Shown in pieces: positions 27,906 through 36,508 of a stretch of 37,302 nucleotides of DNA. Positions within the stretch are counted from its first letter, which is position 1, and every line of letters begins with the position of its first letter. The position numbers were made by a program, and so were the translations under genes. The notes under the pieces are model-generated. The model saw only the letters and a list, made by a program, of their open reading frames with translations, was not told the origin of the DNA and did not search any database. Source of the DNA: Ekhidna sp. (lineage in GTDB: Bacteria; Bacteroidota; Bacteroidia; Cytophagales; Cyclobacteriaceae); contig JACONI010000117.1 in NCBI GenBank assembly GCA_014323825.1, positions 1 to 37,302 on the forward strand, read 5' to 3'.

Positions 27906-28879
27906 TGAAGAATTTTACACTTATTGGAGCAGCAGGTTACATTGCGCCCCGACACATGAAGGCCATTAAGGACACCGATAATAACCTCATAGCTGCTTTG
28001 GATAATTTTGATAGCGTAGGGATCATTGATTCGTATTTTCCAAATGCTGATTTTTTCGTTGAATTTGAACGATTCGACAGGCATATAGAGAAATTGAGAT
28101 ATGAAAAAGAAGTCTATATTGACTATACATCTATTTGTACCCCTAATTACTTACATGACGCACACATACGTATGGCATTGAGAAGAGGTTCTGATGCTAT
28201 TTGTGAAAAACCTATGGTTTTAAATCCATGGAACATTGATAAACTTGTTCAAGTAGAGAAAGAGACAAACAAAAAAATTTGGAATATTCTTCAATTAAGA
28301 GTTCATCCTTCTATTGTTGAACTGAAAAGAAAAATAGCAAATGGACCGGAAGATAGGGTTTATGACATAGATTTGACTTACATAACAAGTCGCGGGCATT
28401 GGTATTATACTTCCTGGAAGGGAGATGTGTCAAAATCGGGGGGTATAGCCACAAATATAGGAGTCCATTTTTATGATATGTTAGCATGGGTTTTTGGTTC
28501 TGTTAAAGAAAATACCGTTCATGTCCACACACACGATAGAATTTCAGGTTATCTGGAATTTGAAAAAGCAAGGGTACGTTGGTTTCTGTCAATTAACTAC
28601 GATCTGATTCCGGATGAGGTAAAGAAGAGAGGGCAAAGAACATTCAGGTCAATCACGTTCAGTGGGGAGGAATTAGAATTCAGTGGAGGGTTCACTGATT
28701 TGCATATCAAGTCATACGAAGAGATATTAAATGGTAATGGTTTTGGAATTCAGGAAACAAGAAAGGCCATTGAGATTGTTCATGATATTCGTCATGCGAG
28801 TCCTGTCGGGTTGAAGGGAGAATACCATCCAATGGCTAAGAAGGAGTTAGCTGTACACCCATTTGATAAGATTAAATGA
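27902..28879 (+). CDS. wbpB: WbpB-like 3-dehydrogenase (Gfo/Idh/MocA family)
   Basis: 325 aa. An N-terminal Rossmann fold (MKNFTLIGAAGYIAPRHMKAI), the family CEKPMVL block, WNILQLRVHP, and a C-terminal dimerisation half with SGGIATNIGVHFYDMLAWVFG. WbpB oxidises C3 of UDP-GlcNAcA with NAD(+), creating the keto substrate for WbpE. With wbpA, wbpE and wbpD adjacent, the four-step pathway is complete here. Its last ~65 codons have a degenerate second copy at 29,905-30,085. Confidence 0.87.
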   Translation: MMKNFTLIGAAGYIAPRHMKAIKDTDNNLIAALDNFDSVGIIDSYFPNADFFVEFERFDRHIEKLRYEKEVYIDYTSICTPNYLHDAHIRMALRRGSDAICEKPMVLNPWNIDKLVQVEKETNKKIWNILQLRVHPSIVELKRKIANGPEDRVYDIDLTYITSRGHWYYTSWKGDVSKSGGIATNIGVHFYDMLAWVFGSVKENTVHVHTHDRISGYLEFEKARVRWFLSINYDLIPDEVKKRGQRTFRSITFSGEELEFSGGFTDLHIKSYEEILNGNGFGIQETRKAIEIVHDIRHASPVGLKGEYHPMAKKELAVHPFDKIK

Positions 28880-28886
28880 ATAATAG

Positions 28887-29857
28887 ATGAAATTACAAGA
28901 TTCAGTAGTATTAGTCACAGGTGGAGCAGGTTTCATAGGGTCTTTTGTTATAAGAGAGCTACTAAAGTATCCTGTGAAAAAAGTCATTAATTTTACGCAC
29001 AGAGAAAGTGATAATATCCAAGAGCAATCAAATGATTTAAGGGATGAATTATACCCATTTAGTGGGGATATCAGAAATATTGATACATTGAATGAAGCAT
29101 TCAAAGGGGTAGATTATGTTTTCCATTTGGCTGCCATGGGAATGTTGCATTGTAAGGACTTTTCCAAGGACGCTTTCGAAGTAAATATAGCAGGAACATT
29201 TAGTTTATTGAAAGCATGTGTAAATAATAACGTCAAAAAACTCATTTATTCATCATCAGGTTCAGTCTATGGAGATGCCTTTGAAGTTCCCATGACAGAA
29301 AACCATCCATTTAATAATAAGAATTTTTATGGGAGTACTAAAATTGCCGGTGAGGCGATGTGCACAGCTTTTAATGACCGCTATGGACTAGAAGTGATAG
29401 GATTAAGATATATGAATGTATACGGTCCGAGGAGGAACCAACATGCCGTCTACAATGGAGTGATCCCAACTTTGTTAAATAAAATTGAAGCTAATGAAGC
29501 TCCTAAGATTAATGGAGATGGTTCGCAGGCTTACGACTTTGTATATGTGGAAGATGTAGCAAAATCCAATATCAGTGCGTTAGAAAGTGATGTAAAGGTT
29601 GGATTCTATAATGTGGGAACGGGGGTGCAGACTTCCTTAAAGAGTTATGCGATACCATTTTGGAGTTAAAAAATGCTGACCTTGAGGCGACTTACATTCC
29701 CTATTCAACAGATGATCCTCGTCAGTTTGTTCAAAACTGTATTGGTTCCGGGGAAAGAGCAAAAAAAGAAATCGGATTCAAGTACTCATTTGACCTGAGA
29801 TCAGGATTACAACGTTTAATTGATTGGAGAATTCAAAGTGGCATAGACAGGACATGA
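28887..29857 (+). pseudogene. NAD-dependent epimerase/dehydratase with a single-base frameshift
   Basis: The first frame (28887-29669) has the SDR elements [31 protein letters not shown] and YGSTK, then drifts off after GTGVQTSLK into SYAIPFWS-stop. The C-terminus continues in another frame (to 29857): LELKNADLEATYIPYSTDDPRQ...GFKYSFDLRSGLQRLIDW. Adding one base near 29,643 (AAGAG to AAGGAG) restores SLKELCDTILELKNADLE and a ~323 aa protein of the UDP-glucose 4-epimerase-like type. It is either a real inactivating indel or a sequencing error; no homopolymer beyond three bases is present there. The exact sugar substrate is unknown. Confidence 0.8.
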
Positions 29858-30114
29858 GTGAAATCAAACGAAATATCTCCATCACTTTGCCGATAACTAT
29901 GGAAGAAAAACTAGAATTTAGTGAAGGATTTGTGGATCTACACACCAAAGCCTACGAAGAAATCTTAAAAGGAAACGGCTTTGGAATTCAGGAAACGAGA
30001 CAAGCCATTAAGATTGTTTGTGATATTCGTCATGCCAGCCCTGTCGGGTTAAAGGGAGAATACCATCCGATGGCTAGGGAGTGTACAACAAAACATCCTT
30101 TTTCTATCTAAATA
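29858..30114 (+). pseudogene. Duplicated 3' fragment of a WbpB-like oxidoreductase gene
   Basis: A frame of up to 95 codons reads LEFSEGFVDLHTKAYEEILKG and then GNGFGIQETRQAIKIVCDIRHASPVGLKGEYHPMA. This matches the last ~65 residues of the intact WbpB-like protein at 27902-28879 almost residue for residue, while the DNA differs at many silent positions. The N-terminal NAD domain is missing. It is the relic of a second, diverged wbpB-like gene, now lying between the frameshifted epimerase and a second DegT aminotransferase. It is probably not functional. Confidence 0.82.
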
Positions 30115-30124
30115 AGATTCTGGT

Positions 30125-31225
30125 ATGAAGTTAATACCTCTAGCTAGCCCTAATATAACCAACATTGCCATTGATTCGGTGGTATCTGTTTTACGTTCAG
30201 GAATGTTAGTTCAAGGCAAGTTTACTAACCAGTTAGAGAATGATATTTGTTCATATTTAAACGTTTCACATTGCGCTGCGGTTTCCAGCGGAACAGCTAG
30301 TTTACAATTAGCCTTGATATCTTTAGGAGTTAAGCCCGGAGATGAAGTAATTGTTCCTGCTTTATCATACGTAGCTACTGCTAATGTTGTTGAATTGGTA
30401 GGTGCAGTTCCAGTTTTTGTTGACGTAAAGCAGGACTTTACGATTGACGTTTTGCTGATTGAGGAGAAAATTACTGATAAAACCAAGGTAATAATGCCAG
30501 TTCATGAGTTTGGAATCGCAGCTGACATGGATGCAATTCTAAATATTGCTGAGCGGCACAACTTATGGGTATTGGAAGATGCAGCCTGTGCGTTAGGTTC
30601 TAAGTACAAAGAAAAATACTGCGGTACACTTGGTGATTTTGGATCTTTTTCTTTACACCCCAGGAAAGCAATTACTTCAGGTGAAGGGGGACTGGTTGTC
30701 ACAAATAATGCTGTATTTGATAAAAAAATAAGAACGCTTCGGAATCATGGGATTGAGCCGGAAGTGCAGCCAATGGAGTTTTCTGAAGCCGGTTTTAATT
30801 ACAGATTAACCGATTTTCAATCCGCCTTAGTGTTAGACCAACTTACTTCGCTTGATAACATTATTGCCAAAAGGAATGACTTGGCAGCTATTTATTATCA
30901 GGAATTAAAATCAAATCACTTTAAACTACCCGTTATTCCGGATTACGCTTCTTCTAACTGGCAAACCTTCCAGATTATTCTTGAGAGTGAAAAAACTCGT
31001 AATTCTCTCAAAGATCATCTATTGAGAAATAAGATTCAGTCAAACTATGGAGCCCAGTGTATCACGGAAGTGAAGTTTTTTAAAAATAAGTACCAATTGG
31101 ACAGTTTAAACGAATTCCCAAACGCACTTGAGGCTTATAACCAAGGATTAGCAATACCTTTGTACGAAAAATTAACAGAAGAAAATATTAATCACATATT
31201 AAATTGCATAAACAATTTTTTTTAA
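30125..31225 (+). CDS. DegT/DnrJ/EryC1 sugar aminotransferase (second copy)
   Basis: 366 aa PLP enzyme: [32 protein letters not shown] and K181 in [14 protein letters not shown] as Schiff-base lysine. Its N-terminus ([11 protein letters not shown]) and the SLHPRK block are closer to the perosamine/4-amino-4,6-dideoxy-sugar (PerA/VioA-like) branch than to WbpE. A fitting substrate, dTDP-4-keto-6-deoxyglucose, is made by the rfbA/rfbB products in this locus. It overlaps the upstream ATG of the following SDR frame but not its likely start. Confidence 0.84.
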   Translation: MKLIPLASPNITNIAIDSVVSVLRSGMLVQGKFTNQLENDICSYLNVSHCAAVSSGTASLQLALISLGVKPGDEVIVPALSYVATANVVELVGAVPVFVDVKQDFTIDVLLIEEKITDKTKVIMPVHEFGIAADMDAILNIAERHNLWVLEDAACALGSKYKEKYCGTLGDFGSFSLHPRKAITSGEGGLVVTNNAVFDKKIRTLRNHGIEPEVQPMEFSEAGFNYRLTDFQSALVLDQLTSLDNIIAKRNDLAAIYYQELKSNHFKLPVIPDYASSNWQTFQIILESEKTRNSLKDHLLRNKIQSNYGAQCITEVKFFKNKYQLDSLNEFPNALEAYNQGLAIPLYEKLTEENINHILNCINNFF

Positions 31226-31230
31226 AAGAA

Positions 31231-32178
31231 ATGGAGAATAAAAAAATATTTATAACCGGAGGAGCTGGTTTCATAGCCAATGTTTTAATAAAAAAGTATG
31301 TAAATAAAAATAAAATCATCGTCTATGATAATTTTCATAGGGATACGATTACCGGTAGTAGATTATCTGAACATGAGAATTTGACCATTATAAAAGGAGA
31401 TGTTCTTGATTTGGAACTGCTCACTAAATCAATGGAAGGATCAGACATAGTCATTCATGCAGCTGGAATTGCTGGAATTGATACTGTTATAAAGAATCCG
31501 GTTAAGACTATGAGGGTAAATATGATAGGAACCTCTAATGCACTAGAGGCCGCCAGACTTAACAATGTAAGTGATCGATTTATTGATTTTTCCACTTCTG
31601 AAGTGTTTGGATCCATGGCATTCAGGTCAACTGAATCTGATTCTACAGTGGCGGGTTCTGTAGGAGAGGCGCGTTGGACTTATGCAGTATCCAAATTAGC
31701 AGGAGAGCACCTTTCTCATGCTTATTACAGGCAATACAATCTTCCGACAGTTATCGTCCGCCCGTTCAACGTATATGGCCCCGGACAAACAGGAGAGGGA
31801 GCCATTCAAATCTTCATTAAGAGAGCACTAAAAAACGAACTGATTAAGATAGATGGAGACGGAAATCAAATTCGGGCATGGTGTTACATTGATGATTTTG
31901 TTAATTGCCTGACTCAATGTATTGAAGACCCAAAGACCGTTGGTGAGAGTTTTAACCTAGGTAATGCAAGAGCTGTTATTACTATTTTAGGTCTTGCTCA
32001 AACGGTCTGTAGAGTGCTGAACTCTAAGTCAGAAATAATTTTTGAACCGCCATTATCTGCGGACATTGCCATTCGAATACCAAGTGTTGAGAAAGCAAAA
32101 GAAATTTTAGGATTTAAAGCTAAGGTCGATCTGGAGGAGGGCATCTTGAAGACGGCTGAATGGATAAAGAATCAATAA
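31231..32178 (+). CDS. NAD-dependent epimerase/dehydratase (SDR)
   Basis: 315 aa from ATG 31231 ([17 protein letters not shown]). The nucleotide motif ends in Ala (GGAGFIA) rather than the usual Gly. Other SDR blocks are intact: [36 protein letters not shown], and [20 protein letters not shown]. It belongs to the UDP-glucose 4-epimerase/dTDP-glucose dehydratase-like group; substrate not assignable. It is the last gene before the first IS1-like copy and lies 5 bp behind the aminotransferase. Confidence 0.82.
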   Translation: MENKKIFITGGAGFIANVLIKKYVNKNKIIVYDNFHRDTITGSRLSEHENLTIIKGDVLDLELLTKSMEGSDIVIHAAGIAGIDTVIKNPVKTMRVNMIGTSNALEAARLNNVSDRFIDFSTSEVFGSMAFRSTESDSTVAGSVGEARWTYAVSKLAGEHLSHAYYRQYNLPTVIVRPFNVYGPGQTGEGAIQIFIKRALKNELIKIDGDGNQIRAWCYIDDFVNCLTQCIEDPKTVGESFNLGNARAVITILGLAQTVCRVLNSKSEIIFEPPLSADIAIRIPSVEKAKEILGFKAKVDLEEGILKTAEWIKNQ

Positions 32179-32219
32179 CATGGAATTTAAGATCATGGAT
32201 GAACATATAAATAATCGGA

Positions 32220-32993
32220 GGTGTACTACAAAGTATGATAGCTTAAATATGCCCGTAATTGATGTAATAAAAAGCTAATTCAAAGGCTTTGATGTGATTT
32301 TCCATCTTTTTTGAAAAACAACACGTTCGCCTAAAGGCTCTCCTGATCCGGTGCCTTAACCGACAGTTGTTCCCTTCAATGCCCTTAGTGCTCGCCTTGC
32401 TCATTAGGTGATTGGTGTCATTAAATACCTGCTTAAAACGCTTCCAATTATCCGTCAATAGCCCGCCCCATTTTAGGCCTAGTGCTTTTATTTTACACCC
32501 TAACTCTTTGACAGTATTTGTATTACGTTTGCCAAAGACCCGGGCAACGATCTCTCCACTCGCCCGATGATAAGCATAAATCAACCGGAGTTTATTCGAC
32601 TTCCAATTTATCGTAAAAGCTATGCTTGGGTTGGAGGACTACCTGCTGTTTTTCTAAGGTTTTTAACACTTTGCTAAGCGAAATGTTCAAAATAACGCTT
32701 ATAGCTCTGAGCCCACAACCTCTCAACAACATCCTTATAATCAGGGTAATAGTGGTAGAATGGGCTCCTCTATAGCTCAAAGCATGGTCGCCGATAAACT
32801 GGCGAGAGCAGGCATTACATAAATAATTTTGCTTTTTAGTTTTTTCCGTTTTTAACTACATTTGTACTCTTACACTGAGAGCAGGTTAGTGTGATTTGTA
32901 TTTTCATCAGTTTTGAAAAGTAATTTTTACGCAAATTTACACTAACTTGTTCTTTTTGAACAAGTTATAAATCATACTTTTTGGAACAGTACC
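32220..32993 (-). mobile_element. IS1-like element, defective copy A
   Basis: About 774 bp. The ends are inferred by alignment with copy B (34862-35671) and by imperfect terminal inverted repeats: the left end GGTGTACTACAAAGTATGAT resembles the complement of the right end, GGTACTGTTCC then AAAAAGTATGAT. The minus strand encodes an IS1-type transposase in pieces: an N-terminal zinc-finger part (TCSQCKSTNVVKNGK, then YLCNACSRQF) and a DDE-like C-terminal part (GEIVARVFGKRNTNTV, LLTDNWKRF, GIEGNNCRLRHRIR). A ~35 bp internal deletion near 32,593 removes the part around the first catalytic Asp, and a frameshift breaks the zinc finger. It cannot encode active transposase. Confidence 0.85.
32243..32880 (-). 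pseudogene. IS1-family transposase, broken (copy A)
   Basis: Three disconnected minus-strand pieces. The zinc-finger start (TCSQC) stops soon after VVKNGKN. The InsA-like body from KQNYLC to FYDKLEVE stops at a deletion junction. The InsB-like part is IYAYHRASGEIVARVFGKRN to FYYINYGHI. Compared with copy B, the stretch that should read EFWTYVGNKSHKQW is missing. IS1 naturally joins two frames by programmed frameshift, but these lesions go beyond that. Confidence 0.8.
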
Positions 32994-33000
32994 AAATAAT

Positions 33001-33063
33001 CATATCAATCACAGATTATTAATATGGTCGTTTCTTAGTTTTGAGTGGTGGTGTAGGATTTTT
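33001..33063. repeat. 63 bp direct repeat, left member
   Basis: CATATCAATCACAG, then TTATTAATATGGTCGTTTC and TTAGTTTTGAGTGGTGGTGT are repeated with few changes at 34796-34858. This member touches the right end of IS copy A; the other touches the left end of copy B. It contains a TAGTTTTG that fits a -7 element (33036-33043) but lacks a -33 partner. It lies directly upstream of the formyltransferase gene. Confidence 0.85.
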
Positions 33064-33086
33064 TTGAATAAAGAAAAAGTAAATTA

Positions 33087-33869
33087 ATGAAGATTATTTT
33101 TTTAGGATGTACTAAGTTTAGTGAGGATATTCTCAAGGCTATGAAAAAAATTAGCAAAGTAGAAATTATAGCCATTTTTTCTATCCCTCAGAAGTTTAAA
33201 ATCTCTTATAGTAAAGACTTAGTAGAGAATAAGAATTTTGCTGACCTTTCAAGGTATGCAAAAGAATTAAATATTCCATTTATTGAAATTAATTCAATTG
33301 ATGGTCAGCGAATGAAGGATAATATGGAAACAATCATATCTCTTAGACCTGATGTCATCCTTGCTTTGGGTTGGTATTATATGGTTACGTCAAAGATTAG
33401 AAATTTAGCAAAATATGGGGCATGGGGCATTCATGCGTCCTTATTGCCTAAATATGCAGGAGGAGCACCTCTCGTTTGGGCAATGATAAATGGTGAAAAA
33501 GAATCCGGTGTTTCGCTTTTTCGATTAGATGACGGCGTGGATGATGGTGATATTATCGCTCAAAAGAAATTTGAAATAGCTGATTCAGATTCTATTAAAC
33601 AAGTTTATGATAAGGCTACTAAATGCTCAATTGAGATGTTAGATAGGATTCTGAAAAATCCGGATAAAATCAAATTCAAACCTCAAGACAAGGAGCAAAT
33701 TGAGATTTATCCCCAACGTAAGCCCGATGACGGGGTAATTGATTTTAAATGGGACTCCCAACGTATATACAATTTTATTAGGGCTCAGTCGAGTCCCTAT
33801 CCCGGAGCATTTATAAAGACAGTCGATGGTAAAAAACTGGTTATTGAGAAAGCAAGAATTGAATCCTAA
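33087..33869 (+). CDS. Sugar N-formyltransferase-like protein (Fmt/ArnA fold)
   Basis: 260 aa, N10-formyl-THF-dependent formyltransferase fold. HASLLPKYAGGAPLVWAMINGE is the family block. Of the catalytic Asn-His-Asp triad, His is H116 and Asp is D152 (GVDDGD), but the Asn position two residues before His is Gly (G114 in WGIH). The C-terminal part (QRKPDDGVIDF, YNFIRAQSSPYPGAF) resembles the ArnA/Fmt C-domain linker. Its length and position in a sugar locus favour formylation of a dTDP-amino sugar rather than of Met-tRNA. It is flanked by IS1-like copies. Confidence 0.8.
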   Translation: MKIIFLGCTKFSEDILKAMKKISKVEIIAIFSIPQKFKISYSKDLVENKNFADLSRYAKELNIPFIEINSIDGQRMKDNMETIISLRPDVILALGWYYMVTSKIRNLAKYGAWGIHASLLPKYAGGAPLVWAMINGEKESGVSLFRLDDGVDDGDIIAQKKFEIADSDSIKQVYDKATKCSIEMLDRILKNPDKIKFKPQDKEQIEIYPQRKPDDGVIDFKWDSQRIYNFIRAQSSPYPGAFIKTVDGKKLVIEKARIES

Positions 33870-34252
33870 AAACCTCACGACAGTATTCGAAACACATTAA
33901 TTTTCAATGTATAAAATACCAAAAAAGTGCCAAAAAAATTAAATATAAACTTGTTCACCCATACATTACAATAAGAAGACAGGTGATATTTTTAAATCTT
34001 TTCTTGGAGAAGAGCTAATAAGATAGCAAAGCAAAAAAGGATGTTGCTAAAGAAGTTTATCCTGCTTTTGTGCGGATACCTCGCAACAATTAGGAAGTAG
34101 GAAGGATTTGTAAAACAAAAGAATTAGGTAAATTACTGTAAATTGAACTAAATACCTTTAGTGCTATGGTCTGCCATAACACTGAGGGTCGTTTGTTTGC
34201 TTTGCAAGAGGAGGTTTCTGAAAGCCTAAATCACAAAAGATAAAATGAAATT
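33870..34252. other. Gene-free region inside the IS-flanked segment
   Basis: 383 bp, AT-rich. A 25-codon frame from ATG 34164 (MVCHNTEGRLFALQEEV...) ends just before the next gene; its reading upstream is blocked by stops and I do not call it. No hairpin with a T-run, RNA gene or clear promoter is visible. Confidence 0.45.
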
Positions 34253-34618
34253 ATGAATGCAATAGAAATATTATCAAAGCTTGAAAGTGTGGATTTCACT
34301 GCTGATCAGGCTCGTGCCGTCACCGAGATCTTTGAGAAACATCATGCTCAACTAGCCACAAGAGATGATGTAAAAGCGGTACGGGAGGATTTTAAAATGA
34401 TTCGGGAAGATTTTAAAACGATGCGGGAGGATTTTAAAATGATGCAGGAAAATTTTAAATACCTGGCTACCAAAGATGAATTAAAGGCTACCTCAGATTC
34501 TCTTCAAGTCATCATAGACTCTACCGTAACCAAAGCCAAGTATGACCTAGTCAGATGGATTGTAGGAGCGATCATTGTCAATGGACTGATAGCTACCGTT
34601 CTTAAATTCTTTGCCTAG
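34253..34618 (+). CDS. Small coiled-coil membrane-anchored protein with heptad-type repeats
   Basis: 121 aa. An N-terminal helical region (TADQARAVTEIFEKHHAQLATRDD) leads into tandem seven-residue units REDFKMI, REDFKTM, REDFKMM and QENFKYL, then ATKDELKATSDSLQ and a C-terminal transmembrane helix (VRWIVGAIIVNGLIATVLKFF). The layout resembles DUF1640/CCDC90-like coiled-coil proteins, which are often seen near mobile elements; their role is unknown. Matching 21 bp DNA repeats lie at about 34380-34460. It is the second cargo gene between the IS copies. Confidence 0.7.
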   Translation: MNAIEILSKLESVDFTADQARAVTEIFEKHHAQLATRDDVKAVREDFKMIREDFKTMREDFKMMQENFKYLATKDELKATSDSLQVIIDSTVTKAKYDLVRWIVGAIIVNGLIATVLKFFA

Positions 34619-34795
34619 TGTCCAACAAATCCGTGTCCACATAAAGGACAGTCAAACTCTCTTCAGAAAAATATCATAACCGAAGGACTAAAGATATGAG
34701 CCACACAGTACCTTGTATTTGCATTTTACATACTAAATAAGGTATGGTGGATATCCTATTGTTAAACACATAATTGAACAAAAATGCCAAATCAT

Positions 34796-34858
34796 CATAT
34801 CAACCATCAGTTATTAATATGGTCGTTCCTTAGTTTTGAGTGGTGGTGTAGGATTTTT
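34796..34858. repeat. 63 bp direct repeat, right member
   Basis: The counterpart of 33001-33063, ending three bases before the left end of IS copy B. The bases before it (GCCAAATCATCATATCAA) also resemble the last bases of IS copy A plus its flank (ACCAAATAATCATATCAA). So the duplicated unit may include a decayed IS end. Confidence 0.82.
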
Positions 34859-34861
34859 GGA

Positions 34862-35671
34862 GGTGTATCACAAAGTATGATAGCTTAAATATGCCCGTAA
34901 TTGATATAATAAAAAGCTAATTCAAAGGCTTTGATATGATTTTCCATCTTTTTTGAAAAACAACACGTTCGCCTAAAGGCTCTCCTGATCCGGTGCCTTA
35001 ACCGACAGTTGTTTCCTTCGATGCCCTTAGTGCCCTCTTTTCCTATCACGTGATGGGTGTTGCTAAATGCCCGCTTAAAACGCTTCCAGTTATCCGTCAA
35101 TAGCCCGCCCCATTTTATGCCTAGTGCCTCTATTTTATACCCTAACTCTCTGACAGTATTTGTATTACGTTTGCCAAAGACCCAGGCAACGATCTCTCCA
35201 CTCTCCCAATGATAAGCATAAATCAACCATTGTTTATGGCTTTTATTCCCTACATAAGTCTAAAATTCATTGACTTCCAACTTATCGTAAAATCAACGCT
35301 TGGGCTGTAGGGTTACCTGCTGTCTTTCTAAGGTCTTCAATACTTTTCCAAGCGAGATGCACAAAATAACGCTTATAGCTCTGATACCGCACCCTCTCAC
35401 CCACATCCTCATAATCAGGGTAATCGTGTTAGAATGAGCCCCTTTGAGTTCAAAACATGGTCGCCGATAAACTGTCGAGAGCAGGCGTTGCATAAATAAT
35501 TTTGCTTTTTAGTTTTTTTCTTCCCGTTTTTAACTACATTTGTACTCTTACACTGAGGGCAGGTTAGTGTGATTTGTATTTTCATTAGCTTTAGAAATTA
35601 ATTTTTACGCAAATTTACACTAACTTGTTCTTTTTGAACAAGTTATAAATCATACTTTTTGGAACAGTACC
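34862..35671 (-). mobile_element. IS1-like element, defective copy B
   Basis: About 810 bp, same orientation as copy A and highly similar to it, including AAAGTATGAT-type terminal repeats and the right end TTTTTGGAACAGTACC. It keeps the segment deleted in copy A, so it shows the full layout: zinc finger, helix-turn-helix-like IRAISVILCISLGKVLKTLE, and the DDE-type domain. Lesions differ from copy A: a one-base loss after GDH (~35,450) and a nonsense codon TAG at 35262-35260 where Trp is expected (EF-stop-TYVGNKSHKQW). Confidence 0.87.
34885..35590 (-). pseudogene. IS1-family transposase, broken (copy B)
   Basis: Minus strand. The zinc-finger region is in frame here (CKS.NVVKNGKKKTKKQNYLCNACSRQFIGDH), then a -1 indel moves the frame before KGAHSNTITLIMRM. 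A nonsense codon interrupts the InsB-like part ahead of YVGNKSHKQWLIYAYHWESGEIVAW. The 3' part (LLTDNWKRFKRAF...GIEGNNCRLRHRIRRAF) is intact. It was probably active in the past as a source for copies in this genome. Confidence 0.82.
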
Positions 35672-35726
35672 AAATTATAAAATAAAGAAAGTAGCTTTTA
35701 GTGTATTTACATATTTTTGTAGAATA

Positions 35727-36458
35727 ATGAAAATAGGTTTATCTTTTGATATTGACTGGGCTCCTGAAGAGATGATCGAAGACACATTAAATCTTTTGAA
35801 AGGGTATCCCAATGTTAATGCTACTTTTTTTGCTACCCATAAAAGCAACGCATTGGAAAAAGCGGGATATGAAATAGGAATACATCCGAACTTTAAACCA
35901 TTGCTGATGTGCGAATCAAATAAGAACTTTAAGGAAATAATAGATGAACTACTTGATATATATCCTGAAAGTAAGAGGTTTAGAGCTCATACACTGACCA
36001 CATCAACTTTTATTCTTGAGTATATCTCTCAAGTTGGTCTCAAATATGAATCTAATTGTTTGCTTCCTTATTCAAAAAGGCTCAGAATATTCAATTATGT
36101 TTATGGTTTAGTAAAAATTCCCTTTAACTTTGAAGATGACGTGCATTTTGGTTTTAATTACCCTTTTGAATTAAAGTTCTTAAATATGGAACATGATGAT
36201 TTATTTATTTTTAATTTTCACCCAATTCATATTTATTCAAATAATGCAACTCCTGAACACTACTCTAATGTAAAAAAAAAAAACCATAATCCAACAGAAG
36301 TGATTAAGCATAGAAATTTTGAATGCAAGGGTACCAGAGATTTACTTATTGAATTACTTGAGTTCAGTAGTCTTAACCAGATAAAAATTCAATCTCTTTA
36401 TGACCTATATTTATCATTTGTTAGAGATCAGTCTCTAAAATCCAACTTATCAATTTGA
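35727..36458 (+). CDS. WbmS-like polysaccharide deacetylase-fold protein
   Basis: 243 aa. The N-terminus MKIGLSFDIDWAPEEM carries the paired aspartates of the carbohydrate esterase 4/NodB fold (D8, D10). NATFFATHKS, GIHPNF (H53) and FRAHTL (H88) correspond to later conserved motifs, and FIFNFHPIHIYSN near the end carries the last His. Best match by pattern is the WbmS group found in O-antigen loci, where the exact reaction is unclear; N-deacetylation of a sugar is the expected chemistry. No signal peptide, so cytosolic. An A12 run at 36272-36283 (three Lys codons plus) is a possible slippage point. Confidence 0.75.
   Translation: MKIGLSFDIDWAPEEMIEDTLNLLKGYPNVNATFFATHKSNALEKAGYEIGIHPNFKPLLMCESNKNFKEIIDELLDIYPESKRFRAHTLTTSTFILEYISQVGLKYESNCLLPYSKRLRIFNYVYGLVKIPFNFEDDVHFGFNYPFELKFLNMEHDDLFIFNFHPIHIYSNNATPEHYSNVKKKNHNPTEVIKHRNFECKGTRDLLIELLEFSSLNQIKIQSLYDLYLSFVRDQSLKSNLSI
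36272..36283 (+). repeat. Homopolymer A12 tract inside the WbmS-like gene
   Basis: Twelve A within SNVKKKNHN. A gain or loss would truncate the last quarter of the protein. The gene is in frame at the present length. Confidence 0.9.
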
Positions 36459-36508
36459 ATATGATACTAAAATTACCGGTTTAAAAATTGGACAGGAACT
36501 TATAACCA

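Noticed and set aside
33087-33869. Housekeeping methionyl-tRNA formyltransferase
   Set aside because: It is shorter than typical Fmt, lacks the active-site Asn and lies in a sugar locus between IS copies.
34164-34241. 25-codon frame MVCHNTEGRLFALQEEV
   Set aside because: Too short, no family resemblance, and upstream stops show that it is not the end of a longer gene.
35712-35719. TATTTTTG just upstream of the WbmS-like gene as a -7 element
   Set aside because: No -33 element at the right distance in this AT-rich sequence, and the start codon is too close.
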